Positions 17,201-26,970 are shown, counted from the first letter of the stretch. The stretch: DNA of 64,000 nt from Gammaproteobacteria bacterium (GCA_002725995.1 PBRQ01000017.1:115844-179843), one strand, 5' to 3'. Numbers and translations are program-made. Notes: generated by a model not told the origin, from the sequence alone.

Positions 17201-18115
17201 ATGTCAGCATTTACGACATTTTCCCAGGACGCACTCGAAGAGTTTCTCCTCAATTTTGATGTTGGTAATCTGATTTCCTGGACACCCATAAGAGCCGGAA
17301 TCGAAAATTCCAACTACTTTGTTATAACCAGAAAACATGATCAAGAGCGGAATTTCGTACTCACGATCATGGAAATTCTGACCTTTGAGGAAATTCCATT
17401 CTTTAACAGCCTTTTGATGCACCTGTCTCACTATGGGCTGCCAGTTCCAGCACCGCAGCAGACACTTGAAAACATGACCAGCACAACATTCTGTGAGAAA
17501 CCAACGGTATTGGTTCCCAAACTGGCCGGCAAACACCCGGTACAAATATCGGCCAATCACTGCATCGAAATAGGCCAGATGCTGGGAGAGATTCACTGTG
17601 CGCTCGCCACCACTAATCTGTACCGCGCGAATCCTTTTGATGTTGACTGGATGTTTCGTACAATAGAGAACCTAGAACACGAGCTTCAGGAAGAAGATCG
17701 GCTTCTCCTAAAAAAGATCGCCGATGAATATGCAGATATAAGCGAGTTGTCTTTACCAAGGGGCATTACACATGGCGACCTATTTCGAGACAATGCCCTG
17801 TTCGAAGGAGAAAAGTTAACTGGTGTCATCGACTTTTACCGTGCCTGCAACGATTTCCTTATCCAGGATATTGCTATCACCATCAATGAATGGTGCAGAA
17901 CTGAACAGAACGATATCAGTGCTGAGCTGAGTGAAAGCTTTATCCAGGGATATGAATCCAAGCGCCCCCTTGAAAATGAGGAACGCGAGTCGTTACCGAA
18001 TTTTCAACTGGCTGCCTGTGCCCGTTTTACACTAACAAGATTGCTAAGTGGTGTTGAAGGCAATCGCCTGAAAGATCCTAATGAGTATATGCGCCTTGCC
18101 GCCAGGCTTTCCTGA
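17201..18115 (+). CDS. thrB: homoserine kinase, ThrB type II (APH fold)
   Basis: 304 aa, phosphorylates homoserine to O-phosphohomoserine for ThrC. It belongs to the aminoglycoside-phosphotransferase-like class found in Pseudomonas, not the GHMP class of E. coli. Visible: the N-terminal lobe ending NSNYFVIT, the catalytic loop ITHGDLFRDNALF (H-G-D-x-x-x-x-N), and the metal-binding GVIDFYRACNDF. Length is slightly below the usual 316 aa. It is directly downstream of DUF2782, as in pseudomonads, and converges on the disrupted sensor-kinase gene. Confidence 0.93.
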   Translation: MSAFTTFSQDALEEFLLNFDVGNLISWTPIRAGIENSNYFVITRKHDQERNFVLTIMEILTFEEIPFFNSLLMHLSHYGLPVPAPQQTLENMTSTTFCEKPTVLVPKLAGKHPVQISANHCIEIGQMLGEIHCALATTNLYRANPFDVDWMFRTIENLEHELQEEDRLLLKKIADEYADISELSLPRGITHGDLFRDNALFEGEKLTGVIDFYRACNDFLIQDIAITINEWCRTEQNDISAELSESFIQGYESKRPLENEERESLPNFQLAACARFTLTRLLSGVEGNRLKDPNEYMRLAARLS

Positions 18116-18128
18116 AAGCAGGCCGGAA

Positions 18129-18285
18129 TCAATCTGGTTTACCGCCCAAAACTTCCCTCAATGTCCGAGCGAGCATGGAGCGAGAATAGGGTTTTTCGAG
18201 TAGTTGGCGTAGATCGTTATCTAACATTTTGGCATCAGGGTTGTATCCTGAAGTCAGGGGTACCTTAATGCCAGGCTGGTCCGCA
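18129..18285 (-). pseudogene. receiver-domain tail of a deleted hybrid sensor kinase
   Basis: On the minus strand, out of frame with the upstream membrane protein and ending at TGA 18131-18129, the translation reads PGIKVPLTSGYNPDAK followed by LRQLLEKPYSRSMLARTLREVL. This is the C-terminal third of a response-regulator receiver domain (the T/S-S-G-Y strand, then the conserved K-P). The phosphorylated Asp region is missing. It joins the membrane protein 18254-19216 in a different frame, with the junction at about 18255-18285. Confidence 0.65.
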
Positions 18286-19216
18286 GGATCAGAAAGGTCA
18301 GCACAAGTGTCTCGCGAACCGTGGCTAGAGATGGGCTGTATAGCACCGACTTGGTAAAGCCTATGTGAATTAGCGGAAACATCATTGCATAAAATATCAG
18401 CGGTCCCATATGAAGGGCATACAATGGTTCTATTCTCAGCTCTGTCGCTCTCTCCAACCGCGATAGTTCACGCGAACGGGCTGCGATCACAACGGAGACT
18501 AAACTGAAGATAAAGAACGGATCGAACATACCATAGGGTTCTTGATCTCCAATAATTCCGATAACTATAGCCAGCCCCAGGATGTCAGACACAAACCAGA
18601 GCAGGACCGCTATCAGCAACCAGCCGTATATACGCTGCCAGTGCCTTTCGCGGGCTACGCGGATGAATCCGATCAGCCTCAGGGACAGGTACAGATCGAA
18701 GACAACATAAACCATCCAGGATGAGGCCTGGATGGAATCGGACTCTATCAGGAGAGGCGTTATCTCGCAGTACAACAACACGCCAATAAAGAAAGCTAGC
18801 ACACCTAGCCTGTCAAGCAGGCGCAGGAGACCCGGAGTACTCGCCACTGCCAAGTGCGGTTGACTCTCAAGCCCCAGCATCAAGGATACGTAGAACAGAA
18901 AAAAGAGCAAGCTGCTGGTAAACCCTACCTCTACCGGTCTGAACGTTTTGTTTTGGGTGACCAACACCAGTACTACCTGAGCAAGCCATACGCAAAAACC
19001 CAGTGATAGCAGGTTCCAAAAGTACCTTTCAGATCTGTCTTCGATGTGCCGCAGCCCGTACCGGATTGAGACTAAGACCATGATCAGAAGCGGCAAGTCA
19101 GCGTACAGGCTTGAGTAGATCGGTAATCTGCCATAGCCAAAGACCTGCATCAGGGAGGCTATGGCGACGCCAAGAAACAAAACGGCGGTGGCAATAACCA
19201 CCCGGCCGGATATCAA
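18254..19216 (-). pseudogene. membrane sensor half of a hybrid histidine kinase, kinase core deleted
   Basis: 320 aa with about eight to nine hydrophobic segments (for example VVIATAVLFLGVAIASL, GVLAFFIGVLLYCE, WLLIAVLLWFVSDILGLAIV). No catalytic motif and no resemblance to a transporter that I recognise. Immediately after its stop, in another frame, lies the C-terminal end of a receiver domain. The simplest reading is an ancestral membrane sensor-HisKA-HATPase-REC protein that lost its kinase core and the front of REC by an internal deletion. A residual membrane protein could still be made. Upstream neighbour cyoE is 88 bp away. Confidence 0.5.
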
Positions 19217-19304
19217 GGCGGGCTAACTTGTTGAGTTCATTGATCTGTGAGCAGGTTAGTTGCCCGCGAAGAAATGAGCTATATGCCAAAATTCCAGATA
19301 GCAA

Positions 19305-20204
19305 CTAACTTACGGGCAGGATGTAGTGATCTGCAAGCAGGGCGACAAACAACGCCATCAAATAGAAGATGGAGTACTTAAAGGTTTCAATCGGCGCCCG
19401 GGGGTTGCTGCCAAACAGCATATTCAGACTCCAATAGAGGAAACCAGCTCCCAGTGCCAGAGCGCTGACTAGATAGAGCAAATTACTCATCCCGATCAAA
19501 TAAGGCAAAACGGTGACCAAAATCATAATGACGGTGTACAGCAGGATGTAGATCTTGGTGTAATACTCTCCATGGGTGACCGGTAACATTGGAATATCCA
19601 CCTTCCGATATTCTTCCATACGATCAATGGCAAGCGCCCAGAAATGTGGTGGCGTCCAGGCGAAAATAATTAGGACCAACAGCAGGCCACCTCCGTCAAT
19701 GGTGCCGGTTACAGCCGTCCAGCCAAACAGGGGTGGCGCCGCGCCAAACAATCCACCAATAACAATATTCTGTGGTGTAGCCCGCTTCAGGTAGAGGGTG
19801 TAAATAATCCCATAGCCAAACCAGGAAGCTAGATTCAGCCAGGCTGTCAGTGGATTTATAAGAAACGCCAGGATCGTGATGCCGGCAACGCCGGTAACCC
19901 CCACAAATATGTAGCCATGCAGATTGCTGACCCTGCCCTGGGCAACGGGCCGATTGCTGGTGCGTGCCATCTTCGCATCAATGCCAGCATCAACGAGATG
20001 ATTCAGCGCCGCTGCAGAACCTGCCACAAGCGCAACGCCCAGGTTACCGAAGACAAGGATGTCCCATGACACCATGCCCGTCGTAGCGAGAAACATGCCG
20101 ACCAGGGTACACAACAACATCAGCAGAACGACTCGAGGTTTGCACATCTCGAGGTAGTCACGCCAACTGGCAGTCATTTTGACTTCAGGAGTAAGTTCAG
20201 TCAC
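19305..20204 (-). CDS. cyoE: protoheme IX farnesyltransferase (heme O synthase)
   Basis: 299 aa polytopic membrane prenyltransferase of the UbiA family; it converts protoheme to heme O for haem-copper oxidases. Signature segments: YLEMCKPRVVLLML, the first Asp-rich motif NHLVDAGIDAKMARTSNRPVAQG (N-x-x-x-D-x-x-x-D), and the second at AWTPPHFWALAIDRMEEYRKVDIPMLPVTHG. About nine transmembrane helices. No cytochrome oxidase or cyo genes are adjacent, so it is an isolated copy. It follows prlC on the same strand, 78 bp downstream. Confidence 0.94.
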   Translation of the reverse strand: MTELTPEVKMTASWRDYLEMCKPRVVLLMLLCTLVGMFLATTGMVSWDILVFGNLGVALVAGSAAALNHLVDAGIDAKMARTSNRPVAQGRVSNLHGYIFVGVTGVAGITILAFLINPLTAWLNLASWFGYGIIYTLYLKRATPQNIVIGGLFGAAPPLFGWTAVTGTIDGGGLLLVLIIFAWTPPHFWALAIDRMEEYRKVDIPMLPVTHGEYYTKIYILLYTVIMILVTVLPYLIGMSNLLYLVSALALGAGFLYWSLNMLFGSNPRAPIETFKYSIFYLMALFVALLADHYILPVS

Positions 20205-20282
20205 ACCGATTCAGATTTGGACGCAGGATTGTGAATTCTATCTAAATCGCGCCAAGGTTGCTTAATTTTTGGCAGGTTTCGC

Positions 20283-22331
20283 TTAGACCGGCTCTAAATC
20301 AACGATTCCGTCCTGGGCTAACAGCGCATCTACACTGGGTTCCCGGCCACGAAAGGCCAAAAATAGTTCGGCTGCATCGCAGGAGCCGCCTTGTTCCAAT
20401 ATGGTGGAAAGGAACTCCTCTCCCGTCTGTCTGTTAAAAATACCATCTTCTGCAAATTTGGCAAAAGCATCAGCAGAAAGCACTTCAGCCCATTTGTAGC
20501 TGTAGTAGCCAGCCGCATAACCTCCCCCAAATATGTGTGAAAAGGCATTTTGAAACCGGTTTTGTGCTACCGCTGGCACCACCGCCACCTTGTCTCGAAC
20601 TTCGTCTAGTATCCGCTGAACCTGATTGTTGTTACCTTCCTCGAATTCAACATGCAAGCGAAAATCAAACAGTGCGAATTCAAGTTGCCTGACCATTGCC
20701 ATGGCGGATTGAAAGTTTTTGGCCTTGAGCATCTTCTCCAGTAATTCATCTGGTAACGGCTCTCCGCTCTGATAGTGACCTGAAATAAATCCCAGAGCCT
20801 CCTGGGCCCAGCACCAGTTCTCCATAAATTGGCTGGGTAGTTCAACCGCGTCCCACGCAACGCCGTTTATTCCTGACACGCCGGCGCACTCCACCCGGGT
20901 CAGCATTTGGTGAATACCATGGCCGAATTCATGGAACAGGGTGACGACTTCATTGTGTGTCAGGAGAGCCGGATCATCTCCCACGGGGGGGGTAAAGTTG
21001 CAGGTTAGATAGGCGACCGGGAGCTGCAGGGTTCCGTCCAGTCTTACCCGGCGAGCCCTGCATTCATCCATCCAGGCACCACCTTGTTTCTTGCCCCTGG
21101 CATACAGATCAAGATAGAACCTAGCTACAACTTCCCCATCCTTGTAAATATCATAGGTGGTGACATCCTCATGCCAGGTATTGACTCCATCGGTCCTTTT
21201 TATCTCAATATCGAAGAGGCGCCTGACTACTTCAAACATGCCAATGATGACCGTCGGTGCCGGGAAATAGGGTCGAAGCTCTTCCTCGGACACTTCATAT
21301 TTCTGCTTCTTCAGCTTCTCGGAAAAGTAAGCAACATCCCAGGCATTCAATTCGCCAACCCCATATTCCGTAAGGGCAAAGTCACCAAGCTCAGCAAACT
21401 CCTTTTCGGCCATGGGCTTTGATTTGGCGATCAGCTCCTCAAGAAATCCCAAAACCTCACTGGTTGAATCGGCCATCTTCTTCGCCAGTGATTTTTCGGC
21501 GAAGTTACCAAAGCCCAAGAGACCTGCCTGCTCCTTTCTCAGTGTGAGAATATCAAGCATCAAGCCGGAGTTATCCCACTGGCCTTCACCCGGTCCGATA
21601 TCAGATGCCCGCGTGACAAACGCTTCGTGAACCTCACGACGCAAATTCGAATCATCACAGTGGGTCAGTAGCGGCATAAAACTCGGGATATCGAGCGTAA
21701 ACAGGTAACCTTCCTCCCCACGTTGGTCTGCAGCCTGCCTCGCAAGACCCAGCGCAGTCTCCGGTAGTCCAGCGAGCTGGCCTTTATCAACTATAAGCTT
21801 ACTCCATGCTCCAGTGGCATCGAGCACATTGTCGCTGAATTTGCTGCTGAGCTCTGAAAGCTTTTTGCTGATTTCCGTAAATAGCTCCTGCTGCTCGGCA
21901 CCAAGATCAATGCCTGACAAGCGAAAATCCCGCAGGGCATTGTCGATAACTTTCCGTTGTGCAATTGATAAATCACTGAATCCTGCAGACTCTCTGATTT
22001 TGACGTAAGCCGCATAGAGTTGTGGGTTCTGTCCCATTTCTGAGGAATAGTCACTGAGCAACGGTAAACAATGGTTGTAGGCCTCCCTCAAATCATCGGT
22101 GCTGACCACTGAGTTCATATGACCAACCGGAGACCAAGCCTGGCTTAGTCTGTCTTCGGTTTCTTCACGTACATGTACCAGCGACTCCCAATCATCCGCA
22201 CCAGCTTTGAGCAATTCATCTATGGTTACCCTGGTTTCCTCGAGTAACTGCTCGATTGCCGGTTTGACATGATCGACCTCGATTTCTCCAAAGGGTGGGA
22301 GTTCACTGTTTTGAATTAGTGGATTACTCAT
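20283..22331 (-). CDS. prlC: oligopeptidase A
   Basis: 682 aa M3-family zinc metallopeptidase that degrades peptides, including cleaved signal peptides, in the cytoplasm. The zinc site is LFHEFGHGIHQMLTRV (H-E-x-x-H) with the downstream Glu in GVAWDAVELPSQFMENW. C-terminal GGYAAGYYSYKWAEVLSADAF is the M3 substrate-binding Tyr region. The start at ATG 22331 (MSNPLIQNSELPPF) is chosen because family proteins begin here and a purine-rich GGGAGGTT-like stretch lies upstream; the frame is open for 32 more codons. It is 23 bp downstream of aroE on the same strand. Confidence 0.95.
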   Translation of the reverse strand: MSNPLIQNSELPPFGEIEVDHVKPAIEQLLEETRVTIDELLKAGADDWESLVHVREETEDRLSQAWSPVGHMNSVVSTDDLREAYNHCLPLLSDYSSEMGQNPQLYAAYVKIRESAGFSDLSIAQRKVIDNALRDFRLSGIDLGAEQQELFTEISKKLSELSSKFSDNVLDATGAWSKLIVDKGQLAGLPETALGLARQAADQRGEEGYLFTLDIPSFMPLLTHCDDSNLRREVHEAFVTRASDIGPGEGQWDNSGLMLDILTLRKEQAGLLGFGNFAEKSLAKKMADSTSEVLGFLEELIAKSKPMAEKEFAELGDFALTEYGVGELNAWDVAYFSEKLKKQKYEVSEEELRPYFPAPTVIIGMFEVVRRLFDIEIKRTDGVNTWHEDVTTYDIYKDGEVVARFYLDLYARGKKQGGAWMDECRARRVRLDGTLQLPVAYLTCNFTPPVGDDPALLTHNEVVTLFHEFGHGIHQMLTRVECAGVSGINGVAWDAVELPSQFMENWCWAQEALGFISGHYQSGEPLPDELLEKMLKAKNFQSAMAMVRQLEFALFDFRLHVEFEEGNNNQVQRILDEVRDKVAVVPAVAQNRFQNAFSHIFGGGYAAGYYSYKWAEVLSADAFAKFAEDGIFNRQTGEEFLSTILEQGGSCDAAELFLAFRGREPSVDALLAQDGIVDLEPV

Positions 22332-22354
22332 AAATAGTCCTCTCCTAGGGAGGT

Positions 22355-23185
22355 TCAGGACATGGGTCTGGTAGTTTCTCTCAAGGACACAATGAGTTCC
22401 CTGGTTTGAACTTCTTCCGCAAACCAAAGCTTGAAGGAAAGAGCAGCCTGCTCCACCAGCATACCCAGGCCGTCGGCAACCTCACACTTGCTGGTCGACA
22501 AACACCATTCATTGAAGGTCGTTGTTCCAGAACCATATACCATATCGTAACAATGCGAATGCTTGCCAAGAATATTCTCCGGCAAATCTGGCACCTTGCC
22601 CGACAAACCAGCTGAGGTGCCATTGATCACAAGGTCATAGCCCTGCTCCAGATCGTCCAGCTCCCTGGCAGTAATTCGACTATCTCCCAACTGCTCAACC
22701 ACTGCGATGGCCTTGGAAGAAGTTCGATTGTATAGGTGAATGTATTGGGGCCCCGCCTGCAGCAGATCCCAAAGGACTCCGCGAACGGCGCCACCTGCTC
22801 CTAGTACCAGTAGCCTCTGATTGGCCACTTTCCATTCAAGGTTCTGTGTCAGATCGCGAACAAGGCCCGCACCATCTGTATTGTCCCCAAAGATCCCACC
22901 GGCGGCCCCCGCCACAATAGTATTGACAGCCCTGCTTCTTGTAGCCGATTTTGACCGGAGCTCAGCCAGGTCATAGGCATCACCTTTGCAGGGCAGAGTG
23001 ATATTGAACCCAACTCCGCCGACACTGATAAAATCCCCCGCAACTTCGTGAAACTTGCCATCGGGAACGACAATTTTTCTATAATCCAGTTCCACTCCCG
23101 TCTGTCTTGCGAAATCCTGGTGAATCTGAGGCGACCGGCTATGAGCCACCGGATTACCGAGAACTGCAAGCTTCTGACTATCCAC
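22355..23185 (-). CDS. aroE: shikimate dehydrogenase
   Basis: 276 aa, NADPH-dependent reduction of 3-dehydroshikimate to shikimate. Substrate-binding N-terminus VLGNPVAHSRSPQIHQDFA. The catalytic lysine is in FNITLPCKGDAY (Cys replaces the usual Phe before Lys), and the catalytic Asp in GDNTDGAGLV. The NADP-binding loop is VLGAGGAVRGVLWDL and the Arg that recognises the 2'-phosphate is in YNRTSSKA. Its start overlaps the end of tsaC by 8 bases. Confidence 0.95.
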   Translation of the reverse strand: MDSQKLAVLGNPVAHSRSPQIHQDFARQTGVELDYRKIVVPDGKFHEVAGDFISVGGVGFNITLPCKGDAYDLAELRSKSATRSRAVNTIVAGAAGGIFGDNTDGAGLVRDLTQNLEWKVANQRLLVLGAGGAVRGVLWDLLQAGPQYIHLYNRTSSKAIAVVEQLGDSRITARELDDLEQGYDLVINGTSAGLSGKVPDLPENILGKHSHCYDMVYGSGTTTFNEWCLSTSKCEVADGLGMLVEQAALSFKLWFAEEVQTRELIVSLRETTRPMS

Positions 23186-23756
23186 TATTCCGCTTCCTCA
23201 GAATTTTCCCGGTAGCCAGGTCCCGAATCTCACTCACACTATGAGCATCTGTTACGGTGCCCGGCACGATAGCATCGACACCCACCGGAAAATTCTTACG
23301 CACCTGCAACTGGCTGATCGCCGCTATTCGGCCGCTGAGATTGGCAGATGTAGAGACCAGCGGAGATTTCAGCCGCTGGCAAAGATCCCGGATTACCGGG
23401 TGACTTGACATTCGCAGCGCCACTGAATTGTGTGCTCCTTTTATCCATAGAGGACAACAGCCATTATCCGGAACCAGATAGGTAACAGGTCCCGGCCAAT
23501 CACTTTTAAGCTGACCAAGGGATTCCTCAGGCAAGCCAGTGAGGAAGGGCTTGAGCTGTTGAATGGACGAAGCAACCAAAATAAGGCCCTGTTCCCAGGA
23601 TCGCTTCTTGAGTTTCAAAATTCTGGACACCGCCGACAAAGAATATGGGGAGCACCCCAAACCCCAAACACCTTCGGTTGGATAGGCAATGACAGCCCCT
23701 CTACAAACCTGTTTTACAACATGATCCATTCGCCAGTCTGAATTTCTAGCCGCCAT
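23178..23756 (-). CDS. tsaC: threonylcarbamoyl-AMP synthase TsaC
   Basis: 192 aa (183 aa if ATG 23729 is the start). YrdC-type enzyme that makes threonylcarbamoyl-AMP from Thr, bicarbonate and ATP for t6A37 tRNA modification. Family landmarks: AVIAYPTEGVWGLGC (K-x-R equivalent region and T-E-x-x-x-G-L-G), LKKRSWEQGLILVA, WPGPVTYLVP, and the C-terminal SPLVSTSANLSG. Short single-domain type (about 190 aa), as expected for gammaproteobacteria. The gene sits between purE and aroE on the same strand. Confidence 0.94.
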   Translation of the reverse strand: MAARNSDWRMDHVVKQVCRGAVIAYPTEGVWGLGCSPYSLSAVSRILKLKKRSWEQGLILVASSIQQLKPFLTGLPEESLGQLKSDWPGPVTYLVPDNGCCPLWIKGAHNSVALRMSSHPVIRDLCQRLKSPLVSTSANLSGRIAAISQLQVRKNFPVGVDAIVPGTVTDAHSVSEIRDLATGKILRKRNSG

Positions 23757-23823
23757 GCAGCAAACCGACGCAGGTGAGAAGGCTCTTTCCCTTGATCAGA
23801 CGGATCATCTTGCTGACCATGAT

Positions 23824-24318
23824 TTAGGGGAGTAGATCTCTGTTCTTCTGCCGAATTGATTCTGCATTGGCAGCTCGTTCATTTTCCAGTGCCACTTTCA
23901 TGTCAGCATTCGTGACCGCGATAATCTGGGCAGCAAGATAGGCCGCATTTTTTGCCCCGGACTTGCCAATTGCCACGCTGGCTACTGGTATCCCACCAGG
24001 CATTTGTACCGTGGAAAGCAGTGCGTCTATTCCCTTCAAGGGACCTGCATCAATGGGCACACCGATGACAGGCCTCACCGTATGTGCAGCAACAGCACCA
24101 GCAAGGTGTGCCGCCATACCTGCGCCAGCGATGAATACCGCACAGCCTCTTTGTTCGGCATCAAGCACATATTCACGGGTATCTTCCGGAGTGCGATGCG
24201 CAGAGGTAACCCGGACCTCGTAATCTATATCCAGCTTCTTGAGTATCTCAACGGAATTTTCCATAACGGGCAGGTCAGAATCTGAACCCATCAGGATGGC
24301 AACAAACACTGATGACAT
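23824..24318 (-). CDS. purE: N5-carboxyaminoimidazole ribonucleotide mutase PurE
   Basis: 164 aa, class I PurE of de novo purine synthesis. [13 protein letters not shown] is the substrate phosphate loop, SAHRTPEDT contains the catalytic His, and [16 protein letters not shown] and [18 protein letters not shown] form the active site. It carries the usual C-terminal tail rich in charged residues. purK, commonly the next gene, is not present here: tsaC follows 67 bp downstream. Confidence 0.95.
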   Translation of the reverse strand: MSSVFVAILMGSDSDLPVMENSVEILKKLDIDYEVRVTSAHRTPEDTREYVLDAEQRGCAVFIAGAGMAAHLAGAVAAHTVRPVIGVPIDAGPLKGIDALLSTVQMPGGIPVASVAIGKSGAKNAAYLAAQIIAVTNADMKVALENERAANAESIRQKNRDLLP

Positions 24319-24392
24319 GGGAATATCCTTACTAAAGGGGAAAGGGACGTTACCCCACTAACCCTCCCGATTCAACAGCTCTCTCGCCAGGA

Positions 24393-25505
24393 CTATCCCA
24401 CCAGACTATATCCTCCCGCTTCACTCACGATATATCTGTCAATTTCCAGCTCTACCAGTTGTGCCAGTAATACCGATACTTCCACCCCAAGGGTCGTGCA
24501 AAGCAGATCTGCGACCATGGGCTCTGCACCAAGATGATTGAGAATGTGCTTTTTTGCTGGTGACAGGGTATCGGCAGCCGGTTGCTTTTGTGCCATCAGT
24601 TGGAACTGTGCCAGGCTGCCCAGTTCCTGGAGCACCTACTCTGGATTTTCGCTAAGCACCACACCATCACGAATCAGTTGATGGCAACCTCGACTCTGCT
24701 TCGAATGGATGGAGCCTGGAACCGCGAACACCTCTCAGCCTTGTTCCATAGCGAGACGAGCAGAAATAAGGGAGCCGCCCTGCTCCTGCGCCTCCACCAC
24801 CAAGGTACCGAGAGACAGGCCAGTGACAATTCGGTTTCGCCGTGGAAAGTTGCCTGGATATGCTCTGGTGCCTAGCGGAAATTCTGAGACCAGCAGGCCC
24901 TTCTCACATATTTGTCTGGCAAGCTGTCTATGCCTCATGGGGTAGATAACATCACAACCTGACCCGAGCACCGCGAGAGTTAATCCTCCAGCTGCCAGGG
25001 CACCACGATGACCCGCTGAATCTATACCCAATGCCAGGCCACTGGTAACCGCGATACTCAGTGATGCAAATGCGCGTGCAAATTCCCCTGCGTGCCTGGT
25101 GCCAGCGACGGTGGGATTTCGGCTGCCCACTATGGCAATCTTCAGTGCCTTGATCGCTTCGAGATCCCCCCTGCAAAAGACTAGTACAGGGGGATCACTA
25201 ATCTCGGCCAGCAAATCCGGGTAGTCAGGAGTATCCAGAACCAAAAGGTGATTGTCTTTGCCCTGCAGCCAACGCTGGTCTGAGTCAACTTTTCGCTGTA
25301 GTTTATCCCTGTATCGCTGTGTGGACATCTGATGCTGCAAGTGCCCGACTGTCTTCTTGTTCACGCCTGATACAGCTACTTCAGGAAGCGAGTGGATCAC
25401 TGCCTGTGTGGAACCAAAATGTCTGAGCAATCTTGAGAGTTGAACCGGCTTCTCTTCAAGGATCCGAAACAGCAGCAAAAGGTCGGTGGTCTCTTGAATG
25501 TCCAT
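24393..25505 (-). pseudogene. dprA: dprA (smf) interrupted by two nonsense codons
   Basis: A 370-codon DprA frame with two internal stops and no frameshift. The Rossmann-like DprA core is intact (AIVGSRNPTVAGTRHAGEFA, SGLALGIDSAGHRGAL, FPRRNRIVTGLSLGTLVVEA) up to EQG, where a TGA (24737-24735) replaces the expected Arg codon. After [23 protein letters not shown] comes a TAG (24638-24636), then the winged-helix C-terminus (AKKHILNHLGAEPMVADLL). Both stops are single C-to-T steps from CGA and CAG. DprA loads RecA on incoming single-stranded DNA in transformation; the truncated 256-aa product would lack the end of the core and the winged helix. Confidence 0.88.
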
Positions 25506-25650
25506 CCTGAAGTATCCTCATTGAGAAGACAGAACATCGACATTCAGAAACAGCTATTCGATAGTCAATATCGTAAGTTCGTACCAGATATCACCTGACT
25601 AGGCAGTACCAATATCCCGAATATCAACTAGCGGGCTGCTGAAAAGCAGA

Positions 25651-25669
25651 CCGATACAGGACGTATCGG
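25651..25669. terminator. inverted repeat downstream of the LysM gene
   Basis: CCGATAC-AGGAC-GTATCGG, a perfect 7-bp stem with a 5-nt loop. On the minus strand it is followed by TCTGCTTTT, so it may be a weak terminator for the LysM gene, whose stop is about 70 bp upstream. The flanking GCTGCT/AGCAGC bases can lengthen the pairing. Confidence 0.4.
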
Positions 25670-25736
25670 CAGCAGATCAATGATGTTAAGTGGTTGATTT
25701 TTTGCGAGTGCTGAAAAAGTGCAGGTAAGCAGTTGG

Positions 25737-26816
25737 TCAGGGGTTAAGCACCTCATCACCAACACGCAGCGGTTCATCGGTCTGTAGAACCAGGCCGTAT
25801 GACATTTTATCAAAGCTGCGAAATACCATGAGGATACCAGCACGCTCGGTAGGTAGTTGAACCAATTCCCTGGTATATCGGTCTCGGGCGACCGAACCGT
25901 GCTTATGGATCGCCAATACATTACCCACATCGAGCCCATGCGCCTTGCCGCGATTCACCACAACAACGTCATTCTTGCCTACCTGGGTGACACCCCCAAG
26001 GACAGTCATAATGGCTCCCCTAATGTCGCTAGAGGGTGGTTTCGGATAAAAGGTAGACTCCACACGCCTTTCCTCCGTTGGCAGCAATCGATCCCCTAGT
26101 CGAACATCTTCCTTCACATTCTGCAGCACAAATGTACGCAGCGTGCCATCGCTCGATACAACCCTGGCCAGGCCAACTTCCCGTGCTTCGAATCCCAGTA
26201 CCTCGTCGGTATCGGGATCCTGATAAACGTTGCCTTCACGGAAAATGCCATAAATTTTGGTTTCACCATCCCAGTCGCCTCTGGCAAAAAACTCATCTCC
26301 CGGCCCAAATACCAACCTGTCTGCAGTACCAGCCAGGATGTGGGGGGCCTCTTTCAAGGTATCCTGTTCAACAATCCTCCCGGTGGTAAGCATGCTTGCT
26401 ACCGCATCCAGCGGGATTGCTGGGATAGCACTTACCAGCGGGGACGAGCGAACACTCGGTTTCAACTTTTCAGACCTATCTCCTTTCCTGACCGCCTGCG
26501 CTGGTCTCAAAGCAATGGTCTCTGATTCAACGCCACGTGCAAGGGATAACTGCTGCTCCCCATTTACATAGGTGAAGAAAATCTCATCGCCTGGATATAT
26601 CAGGTGAGGGTTCTCTATATCTGGGTTTACGTGCCAGATATCCGGCCACATCCAGGCATCCGTCAGAAATATTGAAGCAATTTCCCAAAGCGTATCACCT
26701 TCTTTCACCTGGTATCGATCTGGATGATCTTCACGAAAAACTTCAGCAGCTACTAGCGGAATAGTAGCCCAACAGGTTGCTATAGCTAATGCCAGGGACG
26801 GAAGAATTTTCTTCAT
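25737..26816 (-). CDS. LysM peptidoglycan-binding domain protein
   Basis: 359 aa exported protein. Signal peptide MKKILPSLALAIATCWATIPLVAA starts at ATG 26816; the frame is open 27 codons upstream. A single LysM domain follows at once (YQVKEGDTLWEIASIFLTDAWMWPDIW in outline, then NPHLIYPGDEI). The remaining 250 residues form a conserved region of unknown function with GPGDEFFARGDW and VNRGKAHGLDVGNVLAI. This gene is a constant neighbour of dprA and def in gammaproteobacteria and diverges from def here. A cell-envelope role is inferred from the domain. Confidence 0.9.
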   Translation of the reverse strand: MKKILPSLALAIATCWATIPLVAAEVFREDHPDRYQVKEGDTLWEIASIFLTDAWMWPDIWHVNPDIENPHLIYPGDEIFFTYVNGEQQLSLARGVESETIALRPAQAVRKGDRSEKLKPSVRSSPLVSAIPAIPLDAVASMLTTGRIVEQDTLKEAPHILAGTADRLVFGPGDEFFARGDWDGETKIYGIFREGNVYQDPDTDEVLGFEAREVGLARVVSSDGTLRTFVLQNVKEDVRLGDRLLPTEERRVESTFYPKPPSSDIRGAIMTVLGGVTQVGKNDVVVVNRGKAHGLDVGNVLAIHKHGSVARDRYTRELVQLPTERAGILMVFRSFDKMSYGLVLQTDEPLRVGDEVLNP

Positions 26817-26970
26817 GGGGCGAATCCCGTCTTCAAAAAGAGTACAATAGCGGGCTTCTCGAACCCGAATATCGGCCCGCTCAGCAATCTGCTGCAAGCT
26901 GAATGTTCTATTTGATCATAATCTTAGCAGCACAAGTTGCACTATTACTAGAGGTATTAGCCTAAACTAT

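Noticed and set aside
17201..18115. Aminoglycoside phosphotransferase (resistance gene)
   Set aside because: The fold is shared with ThrB type II; position after polA-DUF2782 and the family sequence fit homoserine kinase.
24735..24737. TGA in dprA read as a recoded (selenocysteine or Trp) codon
   Set aside because: Many genes in the window end with TGA, a second stop (TAG) follows 32 codons later, and the expected residue is Arg. Two independent nonsense mutations are simpler.
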